Shown here piece by piece: positions 42,664-52,140 of a stretch of 64,000 nt of DNA. The first letter of the stretch is position 1; every line of letters begins with the position of its first letter. The notes under the pieces were generated by a model. It was not told the DNA's origin. It saw only the letters and a list, made by a program, of their open reading frames with translations, and ran no database searches. A program made the translations under genes and the position numbers. The stretch comes from Thermotoga neapolitana DSM 4359 (GTDB taxonomy: Bacteria > Thermotogota > Thermotogae > Thermotogales > Thermotogaceae), in assembly GCF_000018945.1 (NCBI RefSeq), contig NC_011978.1:372001-436000 (forward strand), in the 5' to 3' direction.

Positions 42664-44953
42664 AGTCGCAAAAATGTTGTCGGAAAAGGTGTTGCTCCTG
42701 GATGGGGCGTATGGAACGGAGTTCATGAAACTGGGACACGAAGAACTTCCAGAAGAACTCAACATAAAAGCACCTGAGGTGGTTTTTAAGGTCCACAGGA
42801 CGTACATAGAAAGTGGCTCCGATGCCGTGTTGACAAACACCTTCGGTGCCACAAAAATGAAACTGAGAAAGCACGGACTGGAGAACGAACTGGATTCTAT
42901 CGTCAGAAACGCAGTGAGGATCGCAAGAAAAGCCGCCGGTGAAAGACTTGTGTTCGGTGACATCGGTCCAACGGGAGAGCTCCCTTTCCCGCTTGGAAAC
43001 ACCCTGTTCGAAGAGTTCTACGAGAATTTCAAAGAAACAGCCAGGATCATGGTGGAAGAAGGTGTGGACGGCATCATTCTGGAGACGTTCTCCGACATTC
43101 TGGAACTGAAAGCGGCGGTTCTCGCGGTGAGGGATGTTTCAAAGGATGTGTTCCTCATAGCGCACATGACGTTCGACGAGAATGGAAGAAGTCTCACGGG
43201 GACGGATCCGGTGAACTTTGCCCTCACCTTCGATGAATTGGATGTCGATGCCCTGGGTATAAACTGCTCACTCGGACCGGAGGAGATCCTTCCCATCTTT
43301 CAAGAACTGTCTCAGTACACCGACAAGTTCCTCGTCGTAGAACCGAACGCCGGAAAGCCCATTCTGGAAAACGGAAAGACGGTTTACCCCCTGAAACCAG
43401 AAGACTTTGCAGTTCACATCGATTCCTACTACGAGGCAGGCGTGAACATCTTTGGTGGCTGCTGTGGCACCACTCCAGAACACATAAAGTTGTTCAGAAA
43501 GGTGCTCGGAAGCAGAAAACCACTTCCAAGGAAAAAGAAAAAGATCATCGCCGTTTCTTCCCCGTCTAAACTTGTGACGTTCGACCACTTCGTGGTGATA
43601 GGGGAGAGAATAAATCCTGCGGGAAGAAAGAAGCTGTGGAAGAAAATGCAGGAAGGAAACCTGGATGTGGTGGCGAACGAGGCAAAGGATCAGGTGGAAA
43701 AAGGTGCAGAGGTTCTCGACGTCAACTTCGGCATAGAATCCCAGGTGGATCCATCTTATGTGGAAAAAGTGGTGCAGTCACTTCCCTATACAGCAAGCGT
43801 TCCCCTGTCTCTGGATGTGCAGAGTTTAAACCTTGCAGAAAGATCCCTGAGAGTATACCCCGGAAGACCCCTGTTCAATTCATCAAAAGTCACGGAAAAA
43901 GATCTCGAAGAGAAGATAAACATGCTGAAAAAATACGGTGGAGTTCTCATTGTTCTTCTCATGGAAAATGACGTTCCAAAGACCTTCGAAGAGAGAAAGA
44001 AAAACTTCGAAAAAGCCTTGAAGATCCTGGAAGAACACCGTTTTCTGGACAGAGTGCTGTTCGATCCGGGAGTTTTGCCCCTTGGAGCAGAGGGAAAGCC
44101 CACCGAGGTATTGAAGACCATAGAGTACATCTCGAAGATGGATTTCAAAACGACTGTTGGTCTTTCCAATCTCTCCTTTGGGCTGCCCGACAGGAGTTTT
44201 TACAACACGGCTTTTCTCGTTCTTGGAATATCAAAGGGATTGAGTTCAGCCATCATGAACCCGCTCGATGAGAACCTGATGAAGACCCTGGACAGCACGC
44301 TCGTGATTCTTGAAAAGAAAGATCTTCCAAAAGCCGAGGTAAGAGAAGACAAACTGGTGGAAGCGATACTTTCAGGAAGAAGAGAGGACGTTGAAAAAGA
44401 GGTGGAGAACCTCCTGAAAGAGAAAGATCCTCTCTCGATAATAGAGGAACACCTGAGACCGGCCATGGAGAAAATCGGTTTGCTTTACGACAAAGGAAAA
44501 ATATTCCTTCCTCAACTCATTCTTGCTGCTCAGACTGTAAAACCCGTCTTCGACAAACTGGCATCGATGCTTTCATCCGAAAACCAGGGAGAAACCTTCG
44601 TCATAGCGACCGTGAAAGGAGACGTACACGACATAGGAAAGAACATCGTGGCGTCCGTTATCAGGAGTAGCGGTTATCGAGTGGTAGACCTGGGAAAAGA
44701 CGTCGATACCGAAAGAATAGTGGAAGCGGTAGAAAAAGAAAAACCGGTTGCACTGGGACTTTCTGCCATGATGACGACCACCGTGGGAAGGATCAAGGAA
44801 GTCGTTGAAAGCCTTAAGAAGAAGGGATTGAAAGTTCCGGTTATAGCAGGTGGCGCATCTTTGAACGAAAAATTGGCGAAAGAACTTGGAGCCGATTATT
44901 ACGCAAAGAACGCTTCTGAAGCTGTGAAGATATTGAAGTCTCTTGGGAGATGA
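42647..44953 (+). CDS. metH: Cobalamin-dependent methionine synthase without activation domain
   Basis: Transfers the methyl group of methyl-THF through cobalamin to homocysteine. The 768 residues contain the homocysteine domain with zinc ligands Cys207, Cys272 and Cys273, the pterin domain (about 320-560, VIGERINPAGR), a helical cap and the B12 domain with His661 in DVHDIGKN. The usual C-terminal activation domain is missing and is encoded by the preceding gene. ATG 42647 follows GGATGGAGGG and overlaps that gene by 17 bp. I see no cobalamin or SAM riboswitch upstream. Confidence 0.96.
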   Translation: MRNRREVAKMLSEKVLLLDGAYGTEFMKLGHEELPEELNIKAPEVVFKVHRTYIESGSDAVLTNTFGATKMKLRKHGLENELDSIVRNAVRIARKAAGERLVFGDIGPTGELPFPLGNTLFEEFYENFKETARIMVEEGVDGIILETFSDILELKAAVLAVRDVSKDVFLIAHMTFDENGRSLTGTDPVNFALTFDELDVDALGINCSLGPEEILPIFQELSQYTDKFLVVEPNAGKPILENGKTVYPLKPEDFAVHIDSYYEAGVNIFGGCCGTTPEHIKLFRKVLGSRKPLPRKKKKIIAVSSPSKLVTFDHFVVIGERINPAGRKKLWKKMQEGNLDVVANEAKDQVEKGAEVLDVNFGIESQVDPSYVEKVVQSLPYTASVPLSLDVQSLNLAERSLRVYPGRPLFNSSKVTEKDLEEKINMLKKYGGVLIVLLMENDVPKTFEERKKNFEKALKILEEHRFLDRVLFDPGVLPLGAEGKPTEVLKTIEYISKMDFKTTVGLSNLSFGLPDRSFYNTAFLVLGISKGLSSAIMNPLDENLMKTLDSTLVILEKKDLPKAEVREDKLVEAILSGRREDVEKEVENLLKEKDPLSIIEEHLRPAMEKIGLLYDKGKIFLPQLILAAQTVKPVFDKLASMLSSENQGETFVIATVKGDVHDIGKNIVASVIRSSGYRVVDLGKDVDTERIVEAVEKEKPVALGLSAMMTTTVGRIKEVVESLKKKGLKVPVIAGGASLNEKLAKELGADYYAKNASEAVKILKSLGR

Positions 44954-44957
44954 GAGT

Positions 44958-46310
44958 ATGGACACGATAGTGGCGGTTGCCACGCCACCCGGAAAGGGAG
45001 CGATAGCGATTTTGAGATTGAGTGGCCCTGAAAGCTGGGACATTGTAAGAAAACACTTCAAAACCCGCTCAAACATCGTCCCAAGAAAAGCGATCCATGG
45101 CTGGATACGAGAAAACGGAGAAGACATTGATGAAGTGGTAGTGATCTTTTACAGATCTCCAAGGAGTTACACCGGAGAAGACATGGTGGAAGTGATGTGT
45201 CATGGTGGGCCATTCGTTGTGAAAAAGCTCCTTGATGTGTTCTTGAGTGCAGGGGCGAGGATGGCAGAGCCAGGTGAGTTCACAAAGAGAGCCTTTCTGA
45301 ACGGAAAGATGGATCTCACCTCCGCCGAGGCAGTACGGGATCTTATAGAAGCAAAGAGTGAAGCGAGCCTGAAGCTTTCTCTGAAAAATCTGAAAGGTGG
45401 CCTGAGACAATTTGTTGAAACACTGAGGGAAGAACTCATAAACGTCCTCGCGGAGATCAGGGTGGAACTGGACTATCCCGATGATGTGGAGACGGATGTG
45501 GAAAGTGTCAAAACAAAGATCGAATCGATTCATGAAAGACTGAAAGAAGAACTGAAAAAAGCGGACGCAGGAATCATGCTGAACAGGGGTCTCAGGATGG
45601 TGATAGTGGGAAAGCCTAATGTGGGAAAATCCACTCTTCTGAACAGGCTTTTGAAAGAAGACAGAGCGATCGTCACCGACATACCTGGAACCACAAGGGA
45701 CGTGATAAGCGAAGAGATCGTGATAAAAGGCATTCTGTTCAGAGTTGTGGATACAGCGGGAGTGAGATCCGAAACGAGAGATCTGGTGGAAAGGTTGGGA
45801 ATAGAAAGGACTTTTCAGGAGATAGAAAAGGCCGATATCGTTCTCTTCGTGCTCGACGCATCATCACCGCTGGACGACGAGGACCGATTGATTCTCGAGA
45901 GAATAAAGCACAAAAGATACCTTGTGGTGATAAACAAGGTGGATATTGTCGAGAGAATAGACGAGGAAGAGCTGAAAAGGAAACTCGGAACCGACAGGCA
46001 CATAGTTAAGATCTCAGCGCTGAAAGGTGAAGGCCTGGAGAAACTGGAAGAAGCCGTCTACAGGGAAACACAGGAAATATTCGAGAAGGGTTCCAGTTCT
46101 CTGATAACGAATCTTCGCCAAAAACAGCTGCTTGAAAACGTGAAAAAATCTCTGGAAAGTGCCATCGAATCTTTGAAGAACAAAACACCTATCGATCTGG
46201 TATCCATCGATCTAGAGAGGGCACTTCATGTTCTCGACGAAGTCACCGGCAGGAGTTTCAGGGAGGACCTTCTGGACGCGATATTCTCCACCTTCTGCGT
46301 GGGAAAATAA
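44958..46310 (+). CDS. mnmE: tRNA modification GTPase MnmE
   Basis: With MnmG (also in this window) it installs the carboxymethylaminomethyl group on U34 of tRNAs. The 450 residues match T. maritima MnmE. Order: folate-binding N domain (VAVATPPGKGAIAI), helical domain, inserted G domain with GKPNVGKST, DIPGTTRD, DTAG and NKVD, and the C-terminal CVGK. ATG 44958 lies 4 bp after the metH stop, so it is the last gene of that run and ends at a terminator. Confidence 0.97.
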   Translation: MDTIVAVATPPGKGAIAILRLSGPESWDIVRKHFKTRSNIVPRKAIHGWIRENGEDIDEVVVIFYRSPRSYTGEDMVEVMCHGGPFVVKKLLDVFLSAGARMAEPGEFTKRAFLNGKMDLTSAEAVRDLIEAKSEASLKLSLKNLKGGLRQFVETLREELINVLAEIRVELDYPDDVETDVESVKTKIESIHERLKEELKKADAGIMLNRGLRMVIVGKPNVGKSTLLNRLLKEDRAIVTDIPGTTRDVISEEIVIKGILFRVVDTAGVRSETRDLVERLGIERTFQEIEKADIVLFVLDASSPLDDEDRLILERIKHKRYLVVINKVDIVERIDEEELKRKLGTDRHIVKISALKGEGLEKLEEAVYRETQEIFEKGSSSLITNLRQKQLLENVKKSLESAIESLKNKTPIDLVSIDLERALHVLDEVTGRSFREDLLDAIFSTFCVGK

Positions 46311-46311
46311 A

Positions 46312-46333
46312 GGGGAAGGGATTCCCCTTCCCC
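46312..46333. terminator. Hairpin between mnmE and hup
   Basis: Nine-bp stem GGGGAAGGG/CCCTTCCCC with an ATTC loop, between convergent genes. T-runs are weak on both sides, but stem stability should be high even at Thermotoga growth temperature. Confidence 0.75.
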
Positions 46334-46334
46334 A

Positions 46335-46607
46335 TCACTTGACCTTTTCTTTGAGAGCCTTTCCAGGTCTGAACTTCGGAACTTTCCTTTCGGGAATGGT
46401 GATGGGTTTCTTGGTCTGCGGGTTCACGCCTTTTCTGGCGGCTGCCTTTCTCACTTCAAAGCTTCCAAATCCAACCAGCTGGACCTTCTCGCCCTTTGCG
46501 AGGGCTTCTGTGATCGTTTCGAGAACAGCATCGAGGATCACTTTCACGTCCTTCTTCTTCGCACCCGCTTTCTTCGCCACCCTGTCAACGAGTTCCTTCT
46601 TGTTCAT
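46335..46607 (-). CDS. hup: DNA-binding protein HU
   Basis: Nucleoid protein of 90 residues that bends and compacts DNA as a dimer. It begins MNKKELVDRVAKKAG and has the beta-arm GRNP-like region AARKGVNPQTKKPITIP, all typical. ATG 46607 follows GAAGGAGGG. It is monocistronic with its own strong promoter. Confidence 0.97.
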   Translation of the reverse strand: MNKKELVDRVAKKAGAKKKDVKVILDAVLETITEALAKGEKVQLVGFGSFEVRKAAARKGVNPQTKKPITIPERKVPKFRPGKALKEKVK

Positions 46608-46656
46608 GAAACCCCCTCCTTCCTAGGGTTGTGAAGCGATCTCCTCACTGCTTGTA

Positions 46657-46686
46657 AATATACCATTTTGTACGAGGGGTTTGCAA
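46657..46686 (-). promoter_or_regulatory. Strong promoter of hup
   Basis: Minus-strand TTGCAA (46686-46681), an 18-bp spacer, and extended -10 TGGTATATT whose hexamer lies at 46662-46657. The leader is about 45 nt. High expression is expected for HU. Confidence 0.75.
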
Positions 46687-46760
46687 GTCTCTACACAAAA
46701 GCATTTCGAAGATTTTGAATTCCAGAACCAGCATCAGAAGCGGATTTGGATATCACAAAG

Positions 46761-46787
46761 AAAAAAATTGGACTTTTTACTAAAAGT
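46761..46787 (-). terminator. Weak terminator after uvrC
   Basis: Directly after the uvrC stop, ACTTTT/AAAAGT forms a 6-bp AT-rich stem, and a T7 run follows on the minus strand (46767-46761). The stem is weak for a thermophile, so the call is tentative. Confidence 0.45.
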
Positions 46788-48461
46788 TTACAATCTCTCC
46801 AGAATTCTCCTTGCCACCTCAGCGCTTCCTATTACTCTTGCTATTTCTTCCACAGAAGCAGAGCGAATGCTCTCTATGGAACCAAAGTGCTCAAGAAGCT
46901 TCTTTTTTCTGATAGGACCCACTCCAGGAATCTCGTCCAGAACAGATCTGAGAGACTCTTTTTCCCTTCTTCTTCTGTGGTAGTTGACGGCGAATCTGTG
47001 AGTTTCGTCCCTCACCTGAATGAGAAGCCTCAAAACAGGATGATCCTGCGGGAGTACGATATCTTTGTCCTCAGTCACGATGATCTCCTCTTTCTTCGCA
47101 AGACCAACAACGGGACATGCTTTTCCCAGATCTTTCAACGCTTCCAGGGCAGCGTTTACCTGTCCCCTTCCACCGTCCACGAACAGAAGGTTCGGAAGAG
47201 GATGTTTGCTGTACCGTCTTCTTACAACTTCCCTTATAGCTTCGTAATCGTCGGGCCGTTCCAGATTCAATCTGTACCGTCTGTACTCGCTCTTTTTCGG
47301 GAGGCCATCCTCGAACACCACAAGGGAAGCAACGGTGTGTTTGCCCTGAAGATGAGAAACATCGATTCCCTCTATTCTATAGACGAATTCTTTCAGGTTC
47401 AACAGTTTCATCAACTCCTTCAGTGCTTCTTTTTTAAGCCCTCTCATACTCAGCTCGGTTTCGAGATTTTTCCTGGCCTTTTCCAGCAGATCCTTTTCCA
47501 GCTGAGATCGAGGTTTTCCAACATACTGGAAACCCAGTGAGGTGTAGTCCATTTCTTCCAGGTCGCTTTCCACTACGAGAGAATTTGGCACATCTCCCCT
47601 TCCAGACACGTAGTATTCTCTTATGAAGTCGTCCAGGTTTCCTCCTTCCATCTCAAAGGAGATCTTTCCTATCAGATAACCATCCCTTACCCTCAAAACC
47701 ACGAACAATCCCTGAGCGTGAACTACAACGTCACAGTTGATCTTCTCTTCAAAAGCAACTCCCTGCGACTCCAGAACACTCGAAAGGTTCAAAAGCAGAT
47801 CCCTGTACTTTGCAGCATTCTCAAAATCCAGCATCCTGCTGTGAAGTTCCATCTTCCTGCGCAGATAATCGAAAACGTCCCGCATGTTTCCAGAGAGGAA
47901 GTCTCTCAGTTTCTCTATCGCTTCTTCGTGCTGATCAACGTTACCAGCACACGGTCCAACACACCTTTTCAGATGGAAAAGAAAGCAGGGTCTTTTCACC
48001 CTGTTCAGATCGAACTTGCACGTTCTAAAACCCAGTATCCTTTGAAGCGTCTCAAGAAGATCTCGAACAAAACGGACCGTCGTGTAGGGGCCGAAGTAGG
48101 TACCATCCTTCAGCCTTCTCTTCACGATTTCCACATAGGGGATGTCATCATTCGATATCCGGATGTAAGGGTAAAACTCCGTGTCTTTCAGTCGAACGTT
48201 GTACTTTGGCCTGTATTTTCTTATGAGATTTGCCTCCAGAAGAAGCGCTTCCTTTTCGGTTGTTACCACGATCGTCTCCAGATCGTCCGCCTCTTCCACT
48301 ATCCTTTCAACCTTCTCCGAGGAGGGATTGAGATAACTTTTCAGTCTGGAAGAGAGCCTCTTTGCCTTTCCTATGTATATGGGAGTCTCACCCTTTTTGA
48401 ACAGGTAAACTCCCGGATCATCCGGTGCCAGTTCGATCTTCTTTCTGATCGTTTCCTTCAA
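46788..48461 (-). CDS. uvrC: Excinuclease ABC subunit C
   Basis: Makes the two incisions in nucleotide excision repair. The 557 residues equal T. maritima UvrC. Order: GIY-YIG nuclease (PGVYLFKKGETPIYIG), a Cys-rich stretch (RPCFLFHLKRCVGPC), UVR domain, RNase H-like nuclease (GIDVSHLQG) and tandem helix-hairpin-helix (LDEIPGVGPIRKKKL). Its first 44 bases lie inside the pseudouridine synthase gene. Confidence 0.97.
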   Translation of the reverse strand: MKETIRKKIELAPDDPGVYLFKKGETPIYIGKAKRLSSRLKSYLNPSSEKVERIVEEADDLETIVVTTEKEALLLEANLIRKYRPKYNVRLKDTEFYPYIRISNDDIPYVEIVKRRLKDGTYFGPYTTVRFVRDLLETLQRILGFRTCKFDLNRVKRPCFLFHLKRCVGPCAGNVDQHEEAIEKLRDFLSGNMRDVFDYLRRKMELHSRMLDFENAAKYRDLLLNLSSVLESQGVAFEEKINCDVVVHAQGLFVVLRVRDGYLIGKISFEMEGGNLDDFIREYYVSGRGDVPNSLVVESDLEEMDYTSLGFQYVGKPRSQLEKDLLEKARKNLETELSMRGLKKEALKELMKLLNLKEFVYRIEGIDVSHLQGKHTVASLVVFEDGLPKKSEYRRYRLNLERPDDYEAIREVVRRRYSKHPLPNLLFVDGGRGQVNAALEALKDLGKACPVVGLAKKEEIIVTEDKDIVLPQDHPVLRLLIQVRDETHRFAVNYHRRRREKESLRSVLDEIPGVGPIRKKKLLEHFGSIESIRSASVEEIARVIGSAEVARRILERL

Positions 48462-49140
48462 AGACCTGCCTCACCTCCTCTTCGCTGAGGAACCTGTACT
48501 CACCCGGTTTCATCTCCTGGGGAAGTCTGAGTCCACCTATTCTGACTCTCTTCAAATGGATCGTTTTCAAACCAACCGCCGCCATCATTCTTTTCACCTG
48601 ATGATACTTCCCCTCCGTTATGACGATCTTCACCGTATCATTCGAGATTTTCTCCACGTGTTTTGCCTTTGCAAAGAAACCATCCCTTAAACTCACACCT
48701 CTTCTCAGTTTTTCCAGTTTATCCTCCGTTATCTCTCCTTCCACTTTGACCACGTACTCTTTCTCGACCTTCCATCTCGGAGAGATCACCCTGTGGGCGA
48801 ACTCACCATCGTTGGTCACCAGAAGAAGCCCCTCTGCATCCTTGTCGAGTCTTCCCACAGGGAATATACCCTTTATATCCGGTAAGAATTCCATGATAGT
48901 TTCCGAGTGAGGATCTCTGGTGCTTGTAACGTAGCCGGCAGGTTTGTAGAAGAGGATGTAAACTTTTTCGGGAAGATCGATCACCTTTCCATCGACTTTC
49001 ACCACATCTTTATCCGAGAGTTTGTAAGCGGGATCGAGGACTGTTCTGTCGTTGACGGTTACCCTTCCGTGTTTTATTAACGCCCTTACTTCTTTCCTTG
49101 TTCCTATTCCCCTGTTTGAAAGATATCTATCCAGTCTCAT
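48418..49140 (-). CDS. RsuA/RluB-family pseudouridine synthase
   Basis: Isomerises a uridine in rRNA. An N-terminal S4 RNA-binding domain (MRLDRYLSNRGIGTRKEV) precedes the catalytic domain with GRLDKDAEGLLLVTNDG, whose Asp is catalytic. 240 residues. It overlaps mnmG by 4 bp (ATGA) and uvrC by 44 bp. Which rRNA position it modifies cannot be told. Confidence 0.92.
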   Translation of the reverse strand: MRLDRYLSNRGIGTRKEVRALIKHGRVTVNDRTVLDPAYKLSDKDVVKVDGKVIDLPEKVYILFYKPAGYVTSTRDPHSETIMEFLPDIKGIFPVGRLDKDAEGLLLVTNDGEFAHRVISPRWKVEKEYVVKVEGEITEDKLEKLRRGVSLRDGFFAKAKHVEKISNDTVKIVITEGKYHQVKRMMAAVGLKTIHLKRVRIGGLRLPQEMKPGEYRFLSEEEVRQVFEGNDQKEDRTGTG

Positions 49141-51017
49141 TTTTTCCTTCCATCCAGGTAGATGATGAGGTTGGATATATCGGAAGGATTGATGCCCGGG
49201 ATCCTCATGGCTTGTCCTATCGATCTTGGTCTGATCCTCTTCAATTTGTCCCTTGCCTCGGTGGAGAGGTTTGGAACAACGTCGTAGTCTATGTCTGCAG
49301 GTATCTCGTAACTTTCGTACTTTTCGAATATCGCCACCTCTTCAAACATCTTCTGGATGTATCCCTCGTACTTCACGTTGATCTCCACCTGTTCCGCAAC
49401 CTCTGGATCGTCTATGGGATTCGGATCGAATCTCTTCAGCACCTCGTAACTCAACTCTGGTCGCTTCAAGAGCTGGTAGAGAGAGGTTGCTTCTTTCAGA
49501 GGAGTTGTGCCTTCGGCCATCAGAATGTCGTTGATTCTGTCTGAAGGTTTGATCACAACTTTTTTGAGCCTCTCTATTTCTTCCTTGACTCTTCTCTCCA
49601 GACTAAGCACCTTTTCGTAGAACCACTTTGGGATCAATCCAACACGATAACCGTGTTTTGCCAGTCTGAGGTGAGCGTTGTCGTGTCTTAAGAGAAGGCG
49701 ATACTCTGCCCTTGAGGTGAGAAGTCGATAGGGCTCGTCGACACCCCTTGTCACCAGGTCATCTATGAGAACTCCGATGTAGGCTTCCGATCTTTTCAAA
49801 ATCAGGGGAGGTTCCCCTCTCAACTTCAAGGCGGCGTTTATACCGGCTATTAAGCCCTGCCCGGCCGCTTCTTCGTAGCCGCTCGTTCCGTTCACCTGCC
49901 CTGCGAAGAACAGGTTCTCCACGATCTTTGACTCGAGTGTTGGATAGAGTTGCCTTGGATCTATGTAGTCGTACTCTATGGCGTAAGCAGGTCGTGTGAT
50001 GATGGCGTTTTCTAGTCCCTTCACGCTCCTTATCATCTTTATCTGGGCTTCATACGGGAGGCTCGTACTCAGACCGTTCAGGTAGTACTCTTCCGTGTCT
50101 CTGCCCTCTGGTTCAACGAAGACCTGATGGGATTCTTTGTCCCTGAATTTGATCACCTTGTCCTCTATCGATGGACAGTACCTTGGTCCAACACCCTCTA
50201 TGAGTTTTACCGTTCCGTAGAGTGGCGAAAATTCCAGGTACTGCCTTATTATGTTATGGGTTTCGGGATTTGTTCTGGTCAGCCAGCAGGGATAATCTTT
50301 CGGAAGGACTTTTGGCTCGCTGAAGAAAGAAAATGCAAGGGGCTCATCTGACGTGTCCTGCCTCTCCATGACAGAAAAGTTTATGCTGCGCTTCAAGACC
50401 CGAGCGGGAGTGCCCGTTTTGAATCTTCCAACCTCAAAACCCAGTTCGATCAGACTCTGCGTGAGTTTTGCGGCCGGAAACTCCCCCATTCTACCTGCAG
50501 GAAAAACCGATCGACCTATGAATATCTTTCCCCTCAAGAACGTGCCGGTTGTGATGATAACGGCCTTCCCAAGATAGTCTATCCCGTAGTTGTCAACAAC
50601 TCCGACGACTTTGCCTTTCTCCACAAGAAGCCTTTCAACGATTCCATGTCTCAAAACAATGTTCGGGTTGGTTTCGAGTTTTCTTTTCATGGTTCTGCTG
50701 TACGAGATCTTGTCTATCTGAGCCCTCAGAGCTCTTACAGCCGGTCCTTTGCTCACGTTCAGCATTCGTACGTTGATCATCGTCTCATCGGTGGTTTTGG
50801 CCATCTCGCCCCCGAGAGCGTCTATTTCACGAACAACAACACCCTTTGCGGGACCACCTATGGCTGGGTTGCAGGGAGCCCAGCCTACCGTGTCGGGATT
50901 CACAGTGAGCACCAGTACCCTGAAACCCATTCGAGCAGAAGCCAGAGCCGCTTCTATACCGGCGTGACCGGCACCCACCACTATGATGTCATAGACTCTA
51001 TCATCGTCTGGCCTCAA
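49137..51017 (-). CDS. mnmG: tRNA uridine 5-carboxymethylaminomethyl modification enzyme MnmG
   Basis: FAD protein partner of MnmE, 626 residues. Rossmann motif VVGAGHAGIEAA, the PCNPAIGGPAKG stretch with the conserved Cys, and a helical C-terminal tRNA-binding domain with RPRSIGQAMRIPG. The start is TTG 51017 after GGTGAG. It starts 9 bp after the dnaN stop. The older name is gidA. Confidence 0.96.
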   Translation of the reverse strand: MRPDDDRVYDIIVVGAGHAGIEAALASARMGFRVLVLTVNPDTVGWAPCNPAIGGPAKGVVVREIDALGGEMAKTTDETMINVRMLNVSKGPAVRALRAQIDKISYSRTMKRKLETNPNIVLRHGIVERLLVEKGKVVGVVDNYGIDYLGKAVIITTGTFLRGKIFIGRSVFPAGRMGEFPAAKLTQSLIELGFEVGRFKTGTPARVLKRSINFSVMERQDTSDEPLAFSFFSEPKVLPKDYPCWLTRTNPETHNIIRQYLEFSPLYGTVKLIEGVGPRYCPSIEDKVIKFRDKESHQVFVEPEGRDTEEYYLNGLSTSLPYEAQIKMIRSVKGLENAIITRPAYAIEYDYIDPRQLYPTLESKIVENLFFAGQVNGTSGYEEAAGQGLIAGINAALKLRGEPPLILKRSEAYIGVLIDDLVTRGVDEPYRLLTSRAEYRLLLRHDNAHLRLAKHGYRVGLIPKWFYEKVLSLERRVKEEIERLKKVVIKPSDRINDILMAEGTTPLKEATSLYQLLKRPELSYEVLKRFDPNPIDDPEVAEQVEINVKYEGYIQKMFEEVAIFEKYESYEIPADIDYDVVPNLSTEARDKLKRIRPRSIGQAMRIPGINPSDISNLIIYLDGRKK

Positions 51018-51026
51018 ATTCTCACC

Positions 51027-52127
51027 TCATGCCAATCTTATGGGCATGACAATGTAGATGTAGCCGGAGATATCGAGAGGATTTATCTGACAGGGACTGG
51101 TCGAGTCGACAAAGTTCATCTCCAGTTCTTCCGTTTCAATGCGCCTCAGAGCATCCACTATGAACTTCGGATTGAACGCTATGATGAGGTCTTCACCCTC
51201 TTTCTGAACCTCCAGCTCATCGATGACTTCACCGTAGTCCGGACTCCTACTCACAAGTCTCATCGTGTTCTCTTCTATCTCAAACTTCACGGATTCGCTT
51301 CCCTTGCTGGCGATCACCATCACCCTTTTCAAAGACTCCTGAAGGGACTTCTTCGAAACAACCACCTTCGTTTTGAAGGTCTCGGGTATCACTCTTCTGT
51401 AATCGGGGAACTCCGCGTCCACCACTCTCATCACGGTTTCAACATCGTTCGTTGTGAGGGAAACCCTTCGTCCATCGTATCTCACAACCACCGTCGGTTC
51501 CGTTGTGTTGTTCAAAACGTTCTGGACTTCCTTCATGCTCTTCAGAGAAAGCAAAAAGTTCGTCTCCTCTTCGTTTTCTATTTGCTCCTCAGCCAGTGCC
51601 AATCTGAAACCGTCGCTTGCCACGAGCCTGAGAAAACCTTTGTGAAGCTCCCAGAACACACCGTTCAGGTTTCTCATGAACTCATCTGTCGCCGCCGCAA
51701 ATATGACTTTCTCAACCATCTCCTCCAGAAGTGATGTGTCGATTTCGAAGGATATTCCAGATTCCGCCGGAGCAATGTCCGGGAATTCATCGGCCGGCAT
51801 GGTCGTTATCCTGAAAACAGTACTTCCCGACGTGATCACCAGATTGTCTCCTTCGAGGGAAAGCTCGGTGGTCTCATCCGGCAAAACCTTCACAAGTTTT
51901 TGAAGAACATCCCCTGGCACTACAAATCGAGCATCCCCAGAAATCTCGGCGCAGTTAACTGACGCCTTAACACCCGTTTCAAGATCTGTGGCACAGATGA
52001 AGAAGTTTCCGTTCTTCACCTCGAAGAGAAAGCCAGCAAGAACCGGTTTGACCGATTTCTTTGCGAGTGCCTTTGATGCTATTGTTACCTTGTCCTTCAG
52101 TTCCAGTGTGGTGGTCACGATCTTCAT
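51027..52127 (-). CDS. dnaN: DNA polymerase III sliding clamp (beta subunit)
   Basis: Dimeric ring that tethers the replicative polymerase. The 366 residues equal the T. maritima beta clamp, built of three similar domains. MKIVTTTLELKDKV at the start, and the C-terminal VMPIRL motif lines the binding pocket. ATG 52127 follows GGGGGTG. It is not next to dnaA here. It sits in a run with the phosphate transporter upstream and mnmG downstream. Confidence 0.96.
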   Translation of the reverse strand: MKIVTTTLELKDKVTIASKALAKKSVKPVLAGFLFEVKNGNFFICATDLETGVKASVNCAEISGDARFVVPGDVLQKLVKVLPDETTELSLEGDNLVITSGSTVFRITTMPADEFPDIAPAESGISFEIDTSLLEEMVEKVIFAAATDEFMRNLNGVFWELHKGFLRLVASDGFRLALAEEQIENEEETNFLLSLKSMKEVQNVLNNTTEPTVVVRYDGRRVSLTTNDVETVMRVVDAEFPDYRRVIPETFKTKVVVSKKSLQESLKRVMVIASKGSESVKFEIEENTMRLVSRSPDYGEVIDELEVQKEGEDLIIAFNPKFIVDALRRIETEELEMNFVDSTSPCQINPLDISGYIYIVMPIRLA

Positions 52128-52140
52128 CTTTACACCCCCA

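Noticed and set aside
49137-52140. Replication origin near mnmG-dnaN
   Set aside because: These genes often lie near oriC, but the gaps here are 9 and 13 bp, there is no DnaA-box cluster and no dnaA.
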